DNA of 6,602 nt from Deltaproteobacteria bacterium (GCA_013153415.1 JAADEO010000183.1:1-6602); one strand, 5' to 3'. Counted from the stretch's first letter, positions 1 to 6,248 are shown. Notes: generated by a model from the letters alone, not told the origin. Program-made: numbers and translations.

Positions 1-1683
1 CGTGATGCCCAGGGCGAGATCGTCTTGAACCAGCTCTACAAACAGACCCAGCTCCAGACCTCGTTCGGGATCACTCTGCTGGCGATCGTCGACCGCCAGC
101 CCCAGGTTTTGAATCTCAAGGAATTGCTCGGCCATTTCATCGAGCACCGCAAGGACGTGATCCGACGTCGGACCGCTTTCGAGCTGGCCCGGGCCCGGGA
201 GCGCCTCCACCTGCTGGCCGGTTTCAAGATCGCGCTCGACAATCTCGATGAAGTCATCGAGATCATCCGGGCCGCGGCTTCGCCGACAGCCGCCCGCCAG
301 AAACTCCAGGAGCGTTTTGATTTCACCGAACGCCAGGCTCAGGCCATCCTCGACTTGAAACTCCAGCGCCTGACCGGGATGGAGCGGGACAAGATTATCC
401 AGGAGTACAACGAAGTCGTCGCCCTGATCGCCCGCCTCGAAGAGATCCTGGCCCACGAGAAACTGGTTTTGGAGATCATCGTTCGGGAGCTCGAGGAGAT
501 CCGCGATACCTACGGCGACGAACGCCGTTCCGAGATCGTCGATGACGGCAGCGAGCTTCAGATCGAGGACCTGATCGAAGAGGAGGAGATGGTGGTGACC
601 ATCTCCCGCTACGGTTACATCAAGCGTACCGCCCTGAAAACCTACCGCAGCTACAATCGCGGGGCCGGCGGCCGGCTGGGAATGGAGACCCGGGAAGGGG
701 ATTTCGTCCAGCGCATGTTCGTGGCCTCGACCCACGATTTCCTGACCTTTTTCACCAACCGGGGCCGGGCTTTCCGGATGAAGGTCTACCAGGCTCCCGA
801 GGGCGGGGCTGCGGCCCGGGGCAAGGCCCTGGTCAACCTGCTCCAGCTCGAAGAGGGCGAGGAGGTTTCGGCGGTCCTGGCGCTGCGCGATTTCGGAGCC
901 GAGAGCTATATCATGATGGCGACCCGTTCCGGATTGGTCAAAAAGCTCGAGCTTTCCGCCCTGACCAATATCCGGCGCAGTGGAATCCGCTGCATCACCC
1001 TGCGGGAAGGCGACGAGATGATCGCCGCCAAGCTTGCCCAAGAGGAGGATACGGTGCTGCTCGGTACCAGCCTGGGCCAGGCGGTTCATTTCCGGGTCGC
1101 CGATATCCGGGCCACCGGCCGCCTCTCCCAGGGCGTGATCGGTTGCCGGATGCGGGCTGACGACCAATTGGTCGGACTCGAGGTCTTCTCTCCCGAGGAA
1201 CTGGAGACGGCGACCGTTTTGACGGTGACCGAGAATGGTTTCGGCAAGCGCAGCCCGGTCCGGGACTATCCGCTGCGTTCGCGGGGCGGCAAGGGGGTGA
1301 TTACAATCAAGGTCAACGAGCGCAACGGGCGGGTCGTCGCCCTGCTCAAGGCCTGCGATCGCGACCAGATCATGATGATCACCGATGCCGGCAAGATCAC
1401 CCGCAACCGGGTCGCTGATATTTCGGTGGTCGGGCGTAACACTATGGGGGTGCGGGTTTTTCGTATCGACCCGGAAAAGGAGCGTCTGGTTTCGGTCGCC
1501 CTGCTGCCCAACGGCGAAGAGCTGGAGCGCAGTTACAAGGAGCGGATGGAGGCCGGGATGCAGGATGATGGCGAGAATCCTCCCGCAGGTGAAAATCCGG
1601 ACGAGGAAACGCCTGAAACGGGTTTGGAGTCCGTTGCCGATGGAGAAATGGTCGCGGAAGATGAGCCGGGTGATGACGAGTGA
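1..1683 (+). CDS. gyrA: DNA gyrase subunit A, C-terminal two thirds (5' truncated by window)
   Basis: GyrA is the DNA-cleaving and DNA-wrapping subunit of gyrase (A2B2), which adds negative supercoils using ATP. The frame is open from base 1, giving 560 codons. About 320-330 N-terminal residues, including the winged helix and catalytic Tyr, lie upstream. Seen in order (window codons): end of the breakage-reunion domain and tower (LYKQTQLQTSFGI, about codons 12-24); the coiled-coil/C-gate region with the conserved QAQAILDLKLQRLTG; then from about codon 195 a six-bladed beta-pinwheel CTD (EEEMVVTISRYGYIKR, THDFLTFFTNRGRAFRMKVY, QIMMITDAGKITRNRV, VVGRNTMGVRV); then an acidic tail ending EDEPGDDE. 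The tower lacks the insertion found in E. coli GyrA. The blade-1 GyrA box is degenerate (YNRGAGG, 652-672), while blade 5 carries RSRGGKG (1276-1296). ParC is the main alternative, but the full pinwheel, the acidic tail and GyrA-like blade sequences favour GyrA. Confidence 0.95.
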   Translation, partial: RDAQGEIVLNQLYKQTQLQTSFGITLLAIVDRQPQVLNLKELLGHFIEHRKDVIRRRTAFELARARERLHLLAGFKIALDNLDEVIEIIRAAASPTAARQKLQERFDFTERQAQAILDLKLQRLTGMERDKIIQEYNEVVALIARLEEILAHEKLVLEIIVRELEEIRDTYGDERRSEIVDDGSELQIEDLIEEEEMVVTISRYGYIKRTALKTYRSYNRGAGGRLGMETREGDFVQRMFVASTHDFLTFFTNRGRAFRMKVYQAPEGGAAARGKALVNLLQLEEGEEVSAVLALRDFGAESYIMMATRSGLVKKLELSALTNIRRSGIRCITLREGDEMIAAKLAQEEDTVLLGTSLGQAVHFRVADIRATGRLSQGVIGCRMRADDQLVGLEVFSPEELETATVLTVTENGFGKRSPVRDYPLRSRGGKGVITIKVNERNGRVVALLKACDRDQIMMITDAGKITRNRVADISVVGRNTMGVRVFRIDPEKERLVSVALLPNGEELERSYKERMEAGMQDDGENPPAGENPDEETPETGLESVADGEMVAEDEPGDDE

Positions 1684-1691
1684 GGCTGTTT

Positions 1692-2426
1692 ATGAGTGGT
1701 AATGCCGCCGCTGGGATCGATGCCACATCTGGCGATGCCGAGAAACGGGCCCGGGCCGTGCGGGAGATGTTCTGCTCGATCGCCCCGCGCTACGATTTCC
1801 TCAATCACCTTTTGAGTCTCGGCATCGACCGGAGTTGGCGCCGGACCATGATCCGCATGGCCTGGCATCCGGAAATGAAGGATATTCTCGATGTCGCCTG
1901 CGGTACCGGCGATGTCTGCCTGGAGATCAGGAAGAGATCGCCCGCGGCCCGGATCGTGGGGCTCGATTTCAGCCCCGGAATGCTGAAACTGGCCGCAGAG
2001 AAGAATGCCGCTTGTGGCGCCGGGCTGGAGCTGGTGGAAGGTTCGGCCGAGGAACTGCCGTTTGCCGCCGGCTCCTTTGATCTGGTGACGATCGCTTTCG
2101 GCATTCGTAACGTGATCGACCGGAAAAAAGCCCTGCGGGAATTTTTCCGGGTTTTGAGACCCGGTGGGCGGGTGGCGGTGCTGGAGTTTTCCCGGCCGCG
2201 GCTGGCCTGGTTCCGGGCTCTGTATGATTTCTATTTTTTCCGGATTCTGCCGTTGGTCGGTGGTATATTCGCCAAACGCGAGGCTTATCGCTACCTGCCC
2301 GATTCGGTGGCTCGCTTTCCGGAGCCCGAGGAGTTTTCCACCTGGCTTGAGGAAGCCGGTTTCAGGAAGTGCCGCTGGCACAGCCTGACTTTCGGGATTG
2401 CGACCCTGTATCTCGGAGAAAAATAG
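1692..2426 (+). CDS. ubiE: UbiE/MenG demethylmenaquinone (ubiquinone) C-methyltransferase
   Basis: SAM-dependent C-methyltransferase that converts demethylmenaquinone to menaquinone (and, where present, the ubiquinone precursor) late in quinone biosynthesis; cytosolic or membrane-associated. The 244 aa length is typical. Visible: first UbiE signature YDFLNHLLSLGIDRSW (34-49); SAM motif I ILDVACGTGD (65-74); the acidic loop GLDFSPGML (90-98) after strand 2; post-motif GSAEELPF; second signature RVLRPGGRVAVLEFS (153-167); and the family C-terminal region (YRYLPDSV, FPEPEEF, LTFGIATLYLG). ATG 1692 is chosen over GTG 1680 because TGAGG at 1681-1685 sits 6 nt before it and GTG 1680 would overlap the gyrA stop. 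It lies 8 nt after gyrA, with the SD overlapping the gyrA stop, suggesting co-transcription and translational coupling. In an anaerobe the substrate is most likely demethylmenaquinone; that part is inference. No intrinsic terminator follows. Confidence 0.95.
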   Translation: MSGNAAAGIDATSGDAEKRARAVREMFCSIAPRYDFLNHLLSLGIDRSWRRTMIRMAWHPEMKDILDVACGTGDVCLEIRKRSPAARIVGLDFSPGMLKLAAEKNAACGAGLELVEGSAEELPFAAGSFDLVTIAFGIRNVIDRKKALREFFRVLRPGGRVAVLEFSRPRLAWFRALYDFYFFRILPLVGGIFAKREAYRYLPDSVARFPEPEEFSTWLEEAGFRKCRWHSLTFGIATLYLGEK

Positions 2427-2532
2427 AACTATTCAGTGGAAAAATGTTTTTCAGCGACGATAACCTGGATGAAAGTTACGGTCTGCTATTGCCGCTATAG
2501 TGGTGGGATCGTGGAGTGAAGGGAGAAGAAAC

Positions 2533-3189
2533 ATGGCAAAAATCGGTGTTTTGCTGTCAGGTTGCGGAGTCAATGACGGGTCCGAGATCCATGAAGCGGT
2601 GCTGGCGATGCTGGCCTTGGATCAGGTTGGTGCCGAGCGTTTCTGTCTGGCACCGAATATCGCGCAGCGGGACGTGGTCGATCATTTGAGGGGGCAGCCG
2701 GTGGCAGAGGAGCGTAATGTCCTGGTCGAGGCGGCCCGTATAGCCCGGGGAGAGATCAGTGATTTGGCCCGGGTCGCAGCGGCTGATCTTGATGGCTTGA
2801 TTCTGCCGGGCGGTTTTGGTGCAGCCAAGAACCTGAGCGACTTCGCCCTGGCCGGGGAGCAGACCGTGGTTCAATCCGAGGTCGAGCGCTTGTTGCGGGA
2901 ATTGCACGAGGCCCGGAAGCCGATCGGCGCCATCTGCATCGCTCCGGCAGTCCTGGCCCGGGTTTTCGGCAAGCTGCGGCCCCGGGTTACGATCGGCAAC
3001 GATCCGGCAACGGCGCGCATCCTCGAGAGTTTCGGGGCCCGACACGTCGATTGCCCGGTTGACGAAATCGTGGTTGATGAAGAGAATCTATTGGTTACGA
3101 CGCCAGCCTACATGCTGGGGCCGGGTCTGAAGGAGATTGCCATCGGGATCGAGAAACTGGTGAAACGGGTAGTCGCTCTGGCCGGCTAG
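2533..3189 (+). CDS. elbB: ElbB-type isoprenoid biosynthesis glyoxalase (DJ-1/PfpI superfamily)
   Basis: Encodes 218 aa, very close to E. coli ElbB (217 aa), first known as 'enhancing lycopene biosynthesis protein 2' and reported to have weak glyoxalase activity; its physiological role is poorly defined. The N-terminus KIGVLLSGCGVNDGSEIHEA is highly characteristic. The class I glutamine-amidotransferase-like fold is seen in LILPGGFGAAKNLSDFA and in the nucleophile-elbow segment PIGAICIAPAVLAR, where Cys135 is the expected reactive cysteine. The C-terminus contains VTTPAYMLGPGLKEIAIGI. ATG 2533 is preferred to the upstream GTG at 2500 because AAGGGAG (2519-2525) is a good SD 7 nt before it and the conserved N-terminus begins right there. 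A 106-nt gap separates it from ubiE with no terminator, so read-through from gyrA-ubiE is possible; a TATAGT at 2496-2501 could be a -10 box but has no convincing -35 partner. No signal peptide, so cytosolic. Confidence 0.93.
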   Translation: MAKIGVLLSGCGVNDGSEIHEAVLAMLALDQVGAERFCLAPNIAQRDVVDHLRGQPVAEERNVLVEAARIARGEISDLARVAAADLDGLILPGGFGAAKNLSDFALAGEQTVVQSEVERLLRELHEARKPIGAICIAPAVLARVFGKLRPRVTIGNDPATARILESFGARHVDCPVDEIVVDEENLLVTTPAYMLGPGLKEIAIGIEKLVKRVVALAG

Positions 3190-3247
3190 GGCTCGGTGAC
3201 GGTCGCTTCGCTCAGCGCTCGGAAGCAGTAAAACGGCCGTTATTCGC

Positions 3248-3276
3248 TTGACAGCGGTAATAATATTTTGTATATC
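3248..3276 (+). promoter_or_regulatory. Sigma-70-type promoter of the cytochrome c gene
   Basis: A perfect -35 hexamer TTGACA (3248-3253) is followed by an AT-rich 17-nt spacer and TATATC (3271-3276), a 4/6 match to the -10 consensus. The optimal spacing and location after elbB and before the cytochrome make it the best promoter candidate in the window. Transcription would begin near 3283, leaving a 5' leader of roughly 80 nt before ATG 3362. Confidence 0.65.
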
Positions 3277-3279
3277 TGG

Positions 3280-3292
3280 TACCGTATCGGTA
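3280..3292. promoter_or_regulatory. Palindrome TACCG-TAT-CGGTA at the predicted transcription start; possible operator
   Basis: Perfect inverted repeat with 5-bp arms and a 3-nt centre, lying 3 nt after the -10 box and spanning the predicted start point. A protein bound here would block promoter clearance, so repression is the natural guess. The regulator is unknown, and a 13-nt palindrome may be chance. Confidence 0.35.
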
Positions 3293-3296
3293 ATGA

Positions 3297-3310
3297 GGGT
3301 CGTGTGACCC
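3297..3310 (+). other. Small 5'-UTR hairpin upstream of the cytochrome gene
   Basis: GGGTC (3297-3301) and GACCC (3306-3310) form a perfect 5-bp stem around GTGT, about 14 nt after the predicted start of transcription. No U-tract follows, so it is not a terminator. It could stabilise the 5' end of the mRNA or be incidental; no known riboswitch is recognised. Confidence 0.3.
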
Positions 3311-3361
3311 CATTTTATTGTTGAATGCTTTTTTAACCGGATTTTTTATGGAGGGAATGTT

Positions 3362-3727
3362 ATGAAGAAGATTATTGGATTGACCGCGATGGTGGCCTTC
3401 CTGGCCGTGGCGATGCTGGCTTTTGCCGCCCCCAAAGCCCCGACGGAAGATATCACGATTCACATGGAAGGGGCCAAGAAACCGGCCGTTGTTTTCTCGC
3501 ACGCCAAGCACGCTTCTGTGGCCAGCGACTGCAAAACCTGTCATCACAAATGGAGCGGCGAAGGCGAGCCCCACAAGTGTGAGAGTTGTCATAAAGCGAA
3601 AAAAGAGGGTAAGAAACTTGATCTCAAGAATGCTTCTCACAAGACCTGCCGCGGCTGTCATCGCAGCCTCAAGAAAGCCGGCAAGAAGCATGGTCCCACC
3701 CCTTGTAAAGGCTGCCATAAAAAATAG
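3362..3727 (+). CDS. Periplasmic class III (c3-type) tetrahaem cytochrome c
   Basis: A 121-aa exported electron-transfer protein. Residues 1-22 are a Sec signal peptide (MKK start, hydrophobic core, likely cut after AFA). Four CXXCH haem-attachment sites follow: CKTCH (57-61), CESCH (73-77), CRGCH (96-100), CKGCH (115-119). The class III hallmark HxxH (His47/His50) precedes haem 1; His62, directly after the first CXXCH, and His93 are the other likely distal ligands, giving four bis-His haems. His34, His71 and His110 are additional. The mature protein is small (about 99 aa) and very basic (21 Lys against 9 Asp/Glu), suiting docking to acidic partners such as hydrogenases or other cytochromes. 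It resembles c3 and Geobacter PpcA-type c7, but c7 has three haems. ATG 3362 has a strong SD, GGAGGG (3350-3355), 6 nt upstream. It is flanked by its own promoter and terminator, so it is monocistronic, just before haem-attachment genes resB-ccsA. The specific redox partner cannot be told. Confidence 0.93.
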   Translation: MKKIIGLTAMVAFLAVAMLAFAAPKAPTEDITIHMEGAKKPAVVFSHAKHASVASDCKTCHHKWSGEGEPHKCESCHKAKKEGKKLDLKNASHKTCRGCHRSLKKAGKKHGPTPCKGCHKK

Positions 3728-3755
3728 TTGAACAAGACAGTAGGATTGTATATAG

Positions 3756-3791
3756 AGAGGCACCCTGTTCGGCAGGGTGCCTCTTTTTTTT
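3756..3791 (+). terminator. Rho-independent terminator after the cytochrome gene
   Basis: A 12-bp perfect stem (3756-3767 with 3773-3784) contains GAGGCACCCTG and its complement around the 5-nt loop TTCGG. A run of eight T (3784-3791) overlaps and follows the 3' arm. This is a very strong intrinsic terminator, 28 nt after the cytochrome stop codon, separating that unit from resB. Confidence 0.95.
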
Positions 3792-3811
3792 CAGGACTTT
3801 CTGGTTTTCTC

Positions 3812-3840
3812 TTGACGGAGAAAATGGACCGTGTTAGAAG
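3812..3840 (+). promoter_or_regulatory. Candidate promoter for resB-ccsA
   Basis: TTGACG (3812-3817, 5/6 of the -35 consensus), a 17-nt spacer and TAGAAG (3835-3840, 4/6 of the -10). It lies between the strong terminator and resB, where a promoter is required. A competing -10, TATACT at 3850-3855, has only TGGACC (3825-3830) at a 19-nt spacing as partner. Confidence 0.45.
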
Positions 3841-3855
3841 CAGGAAAACTATACT

Positions 3856-3862
3856 AAAAGGG
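3856..3862 (+). promoter_or_regulatory. Ribosome binding site that decides the TTG start of resB
   Basis: AAAAGGG lies 8 nt before TTG 3871. The frame is closed by TAG at 3835-3837 and contains no ATG or GTG before the first conserved membrane helix, so TTG is the only reasonable start here apart from a CTG at 3865 that would be too close to this SD. Confidence 0.6.
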
Positions 3863-3870
3863 TACTGAAA

Positions 3871-5274
3871 TTGACTGAAGCCAAACCGAAAAAGAAGCAG
3901 AAGGGGTTCGCCGGTAGTCTGGCGGCTTTTTTTTCTTCTTTGAAACTCACCATTTTTCTACTGATAACCTTGGCCCTGGTATCGATAATCGGTACCATAA
4001 TTCCCCAGAATCAACTCCGCGAGCAATATCTGCGCTATTACGATGAGTCTACTTATGCGACCCTGAAGGCGGTCGGCTTTCTCGATATGTACCACTCCTG
4101 GTGGTTCGTTCTGATTCTGGCCCTGCTGGCTATCAACCTGATCGCCTGCTCCTGGAAGCATTTTCCCCGGGCCTGGTACTATTTCTCCCATCCCACCCGG
4201 ATACTCGACGCCACCCTGGAGAAAGCCGCGAAACTGGTCTGGCGGGGAACTCTGGCGGCCGACAAAGCCGCTGATCCTGAGAGTCTGATGTCTCGGCTCG
4301 AAGAAGTCTGGCCCGGTTCCTGGCACTTTACCCGGCGGGATGGAGATTCGGGGGTCGAACTTCACTTTGCCGCTGAACGGGGACGCTGGTCCCGGCTCGG
4401 AGTCTACTTTGTCCATCTCAGCGTACTGGTGATTTTCGCCGGGGGGATAATCGGTTCGATCTACGGTATCAAGGGGTTTGTCAATATTCCTGAAGGCGAA
4501 CGGGTCAGTTCCTTCTACACTTATGGCGACCAGCAAAAGCCCATTCCCCTCGGTTTCGAACTTGAATGCCGTGATTTTTCCGTTGAATTTTACGAGAGTG
4601 GTAGACCCAAGGAGTACTCCAGCGATCTCGTGGTTTATGAAAACGGCAAGCCGGTAGTCCAGAAGACAATCAAGGTCAACCATCCTCTTTCTCATGGTGG
4701 TTTTACCTTCTATCAGGCCAGTTACGGAGCCTATGGCGGCCGGGTCGCGGTCGAACTCCATTTTCGTGACAGGGGAGGCATGGTTCTGCCCCTGCAGCTC
4801 GAGGTCGGCCAGCCCCAGCGCTTGCCGGAGGACTGGGGTTGGATCGAGGCCCTGAAGGTCGAGAAGAATTACATGCGGATGGGGCCGGCGGTGCTGATCC
4901 TGCGCGATCCTGGTAAACCCGGAGTCAAACCTTACCAGTTCTGGGCCTTTCTCCGTTATCCTGAATTCGGCCGGGCCAACAATAAAACCAATGAGTTCTG
5001 TGTCTTCAAACAGTTGGAGGAGCGTTACTATACCGGTCTGCAGGTTAACCGGGATCCCGGAGTCTGGATTGTCTGGCTTGGCTGTCTGATGATGATTTTG
5101 GGGCTCTATGTCGCTTTCTTCATGTCCCATAAACGTCTCTGGCTGCGTTTGACGCCGGACCCGGATAAACCGGGGCGCATGCTTATGGTTCTGGTTGGCA
5201 ACGCCAATAAAAATCAGCCCTCCTTCGCCCATGAGTTTGAGGCGGTCGCGGAAAAAATCAAAGCCTGGAAATAG
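3871..5274 (+). CDS. resB: ResB/Ccs1-family cytochrome c biogenesis protein (System II)
   Basis: ResB (Ccs1) pairs with CcsA to form the System II synthase, which moves haem across the membrane and attaches it to CXXCH motifs of apocytochromes on the outer face. At 467 aa it fits the family. Four membrane segments are seen: about 25-44 after a Lys-rich cytoplasmic N-terminus, 78-95, 176-197 and 398-417. A large extracytoplasmic domain (about 200-395) lies between the last two. His182 in TM3 (YFVHLSVLVIFAGG) is in the position of the family's conserved membrane histidine; SHGGFTFYQASYG (His275) is the typical signature of the soluble domain, and SHKRLW (His420) follows TM4. Translation starts at TTG 3871; the next internal ATG would lose TM1. 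ccsA follows after 12 nt in the same operon. The adjacent tetrahaem cytochrome is a likely client, along with other c-type cytochromes of the cell. Confidence 0.95.
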   Translation: MTEAKPKKKQKGFAGSLAAFFSSLKLTIFLLITLALVSIIGTIIPQNQLREQYLRYYDESTYATLKAVGFLDMYHSWWFVLILALLAINLIACSWKHFPRAWYYFSHPTRILDATLEKAAKLVWRGTLAADKAADPESLMSRLEEVWPGSWHFTRRDGDSGVELHFAAERGRWSRLGVYFVHLSVLVIFAGGIIGSIYGIKGFVNIPEGERVSSFYTYGDQQKPIPLGFELECRDFSVEFYESGRPKEYSSDLVVYENGKPVVQKTIKVNHPLSHGGFTFYQASYGAYGGRVAVELHFRDRGGMVLPLQLEVGQPQRLPEDWGWIEALKVEKNYMRMGPAVLILRDPGKPGVKPYQFWAFLRYPEFGRANNKTNEFCVFKQLEERYYTGLQVNRDPGVWIVWLGCLMMILGLYVAFFMSHKRLWLRLTPDPDKPGRMLMVLVGNANKNQPSFAHEFEAVAEKIKAWK

Positions 5275-5286
5275 AGGATTTTATAA

Positions 5287-6132
5287 ATGAACACCTACAT
5301 CTTCAGTATTGTGACTTTTGTTTATATGGCGGCGATGGTGGTCTATGTCGCCTATCTCGCTTTTCGTCGTCCCGTGGTCGCCCGCCTGGCGACCATTATT
5401 CTGCTGGGTGGCTGGCTGGCCCAGACGACGGCCATCGGCCTGCGTTGGTACGAGTCCTACGAGATGGGGATCGGTCATGCACCGATGTCCAATCTCTATG
5501 AATCGCTGGTTTTTTTCTCCTGGACGATAATCCTGCTCTACCTGATCATCGAGTATCGCTACAAACTCTCGATTTTGGGGGCTTTCGTTACTCCGTTCGC
5601 TTTTCTCGGGATGGCCTATGCTTCCATTTCTCCCAGCGTCAACGAGACCATTCAGCCCCTGGTGCCGGCTCTGCAAAGCAACTGGCTGATCTCCCATGTC
5701 GTGACCTGTTTTCTCGGGTACGCGGCCTTTGCGGTCTCCTGCGGAGTCAGCATCACCTACATTCTCAAAAAACGCTACGAGGAGCGAGGGGGCAAGGGCG
5801 GTCTGATGGCGGCTTTCCCCTCGTCCGAAGTGCTCGATGAACTGGTCTACAAATCGATCGCCATCGGTTTTCCCCTCTTGACGATCGGTATCGTTACCGG
5901 GGCGGCCTGGGCGAATTATGCCTGGGGCACCTACTGGAGCTGGGACCCCAAAGAGACCTGGTCGCTGATTACCTGGTTCATCTACGCCGCTTTTCTGCAC
6001 GCCCGGATTACCCGGGGTTGGCGTGGGGTCAAGGCTGCGGTCTTGTCGATTATCGGTTTCGTGGCGGTCATTTTCACCTACCTCGGAGTCAATCTCCTGC
6101 TCTCCGGTTTGCACAGCTATGGTGGCGGCTGA
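5287..6132 (+). CDS. ccsA: CcsA/ResC-family cytochrome c biogenesis protein (also annotated CcsB), haem handling and attachment
   Basis: A 281-aa polytopic membrane protein of the haem-handling family, partner of ResB in System II. The tryptophan-rich WWD-type motif WGTYWSWDPKETW (213-225) presents haem on the outer face. Candidate haem-ligand histidines in the usual places are His64 (GHAPMSNLYES), His137 (LISHVVTCFLGY), His238 (FLHAR) and His276 (LHSYG). About eight hydrophobic helices can be seen, starting with residues 4-26 and 34-51 and ending with 249-273. ATG 5287 is preceded by AGAGGA (5273-5278), which overlaps the resB stop codon with 8-nt spacing, so translation is probably coupled. 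It is the last gene of the operon, with a terminator 38 nt after the stop. Naming varies (CcsA, CcsB, ResC); CcmC/CcmF share the WWD motif, but size and linkage to resB exclude them. Confidence 0.95.
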   Translation: MNTYIFSIVTFVYMAAMVVYVAYLAFRRPVVARLATIILLGGWLAQTTAIGLRWYESYEMGIGHAPMSNLYESLVFFSWTIILLYLIIEYRYKLSILGAFVTPFAFLGMAYASISPSVNETIQPLVPALQSNWLISHVVTCFLGYAAFAVSCGVSITYILKKRYEERGGKGGLMAAFPSSEVLDELVYKSIAIGFPLLTIGIVTGAAWANYAWGTYWSWDPKETWSLITWFIYAAFLHARITRGWRGVKAAVLSIIGFVAVIFTYLGVNLLLSGLHSYGGG

Positions 6133-6169
6133 GTTGCCTGCTGTTACCCAGTGACTCGAAAACAATCGG

Positions 6170-6200
6170 AAAACGCCGTAAACTTTTTACGGCGTTTTTT
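6170..6200 (+). terminator. Rho-independent terminator after ccsA
   Basis: The perfect inverted repeat ACGCCGTAAA (6173-6182) / TTTACGGCGT (6186-6195) has a 3-nt loop CTT. Flanking A-T pairs extend the stem to 13 bp (from 6170, to 6198), and TTTTTT (6195-6200) plus a further T run (6202-6206) follow. The A-rich 5' arm makes it potentially active in both directions. Confidence 0.93.
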
Positions 6201-6219
6201 ATTTTTGCCGACCTATTGA

Positions 6220-6248
6220 TTGACTAATGAGCCCTTTTGTGCCATTAA
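6220..6248 (+). promoter_or_regulatory. Weak candidate promoter in the 165-nt leader region before gap
   Basis: TTGACT (6220-6225) is a 5/6 -35 match, and CATTAA (6243-6248) at a 17-nt spacing is only a 3/6 -10 match. Because the terminator at 6170-6200 precedes it, some promoter must lie between about 6207 and 6371, and this is the best pair seen. The remaining leader also carries two copies of CGGTCC (6266-6271 and 6284-6289) and the palindrome ACGGCCGT (6306-6313), of unknown meaning. Confidence 0.25.

Noticed and set aside
1680..1691. GTG 1680 as the ubiE start
   Set aside because: It overlaps the gyrA stop and has no good SD at the right spacing, while ATG 1692 has TGAGG 6 nt upstream.
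1533..2381. A 282-codon antisense open frame across the gyrA end and ubiE
   Set aside because: It overlaps two well-supported genes and shows only low-complexity Pro/Gly/Ser/His-rich sequence.
2439..2452. Inverted repeat GAAAAATGTTTTTC after ubiE, considered as a terminator
   Set aside because: The stem is almost entirely A-T with a minimal loop and no following T-run, so it would not terminate transcription.
2473..2501. Possible elbB promoter with TATAGT (2496-2501)
   Set aside because: At a 17-nt spacing the -35 position reads AAGTTA, a poor match. The -10 alone is not enough to annotate.
3205..3226. GCTTC/GAAGC inverted repeat after elbB, considered as a terminator or REP-like element
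   Set aside because: The stem is only 5 bp with a 12-nt loop and no T-run, and no second copy was seen in the window to support a repeat family.
3348..3365. Five-codon mini-ORF (ATG GAG GGA ATG TTA TGA) whose stop overlaps the cytochrome ATG
   Set aside because: Its own start codon overlaps the cytochrome SD (GGAGGG) and no SD precedes it, so it is unlikely to be translated; it arises from the SD sequence itself.
3212..3763. A 183-codon antisense open frame covering the cytochrome and its leader
   Set aside because: It runs through the promoter region and into the 5' arm of the intrinsic terminator, opposite an unmistakable cytochrome; no supported product.
3958..5232. A 424-codon antisense open frame across resB
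   Set aside because: It lies opposite a clear ResB gene; the translation is rich in Gly, Pro, Gln and Asp with no recognisable domain. Long antisense frames are common in GC-rich DNA with biased codon use.
5281..6165. A 294-codon antisense open frame across ccsA
   Set aside because: The composition is typical of the reverse complement of a membrane protein gene, with no domain or good start context. It is a shadow of ccsA.
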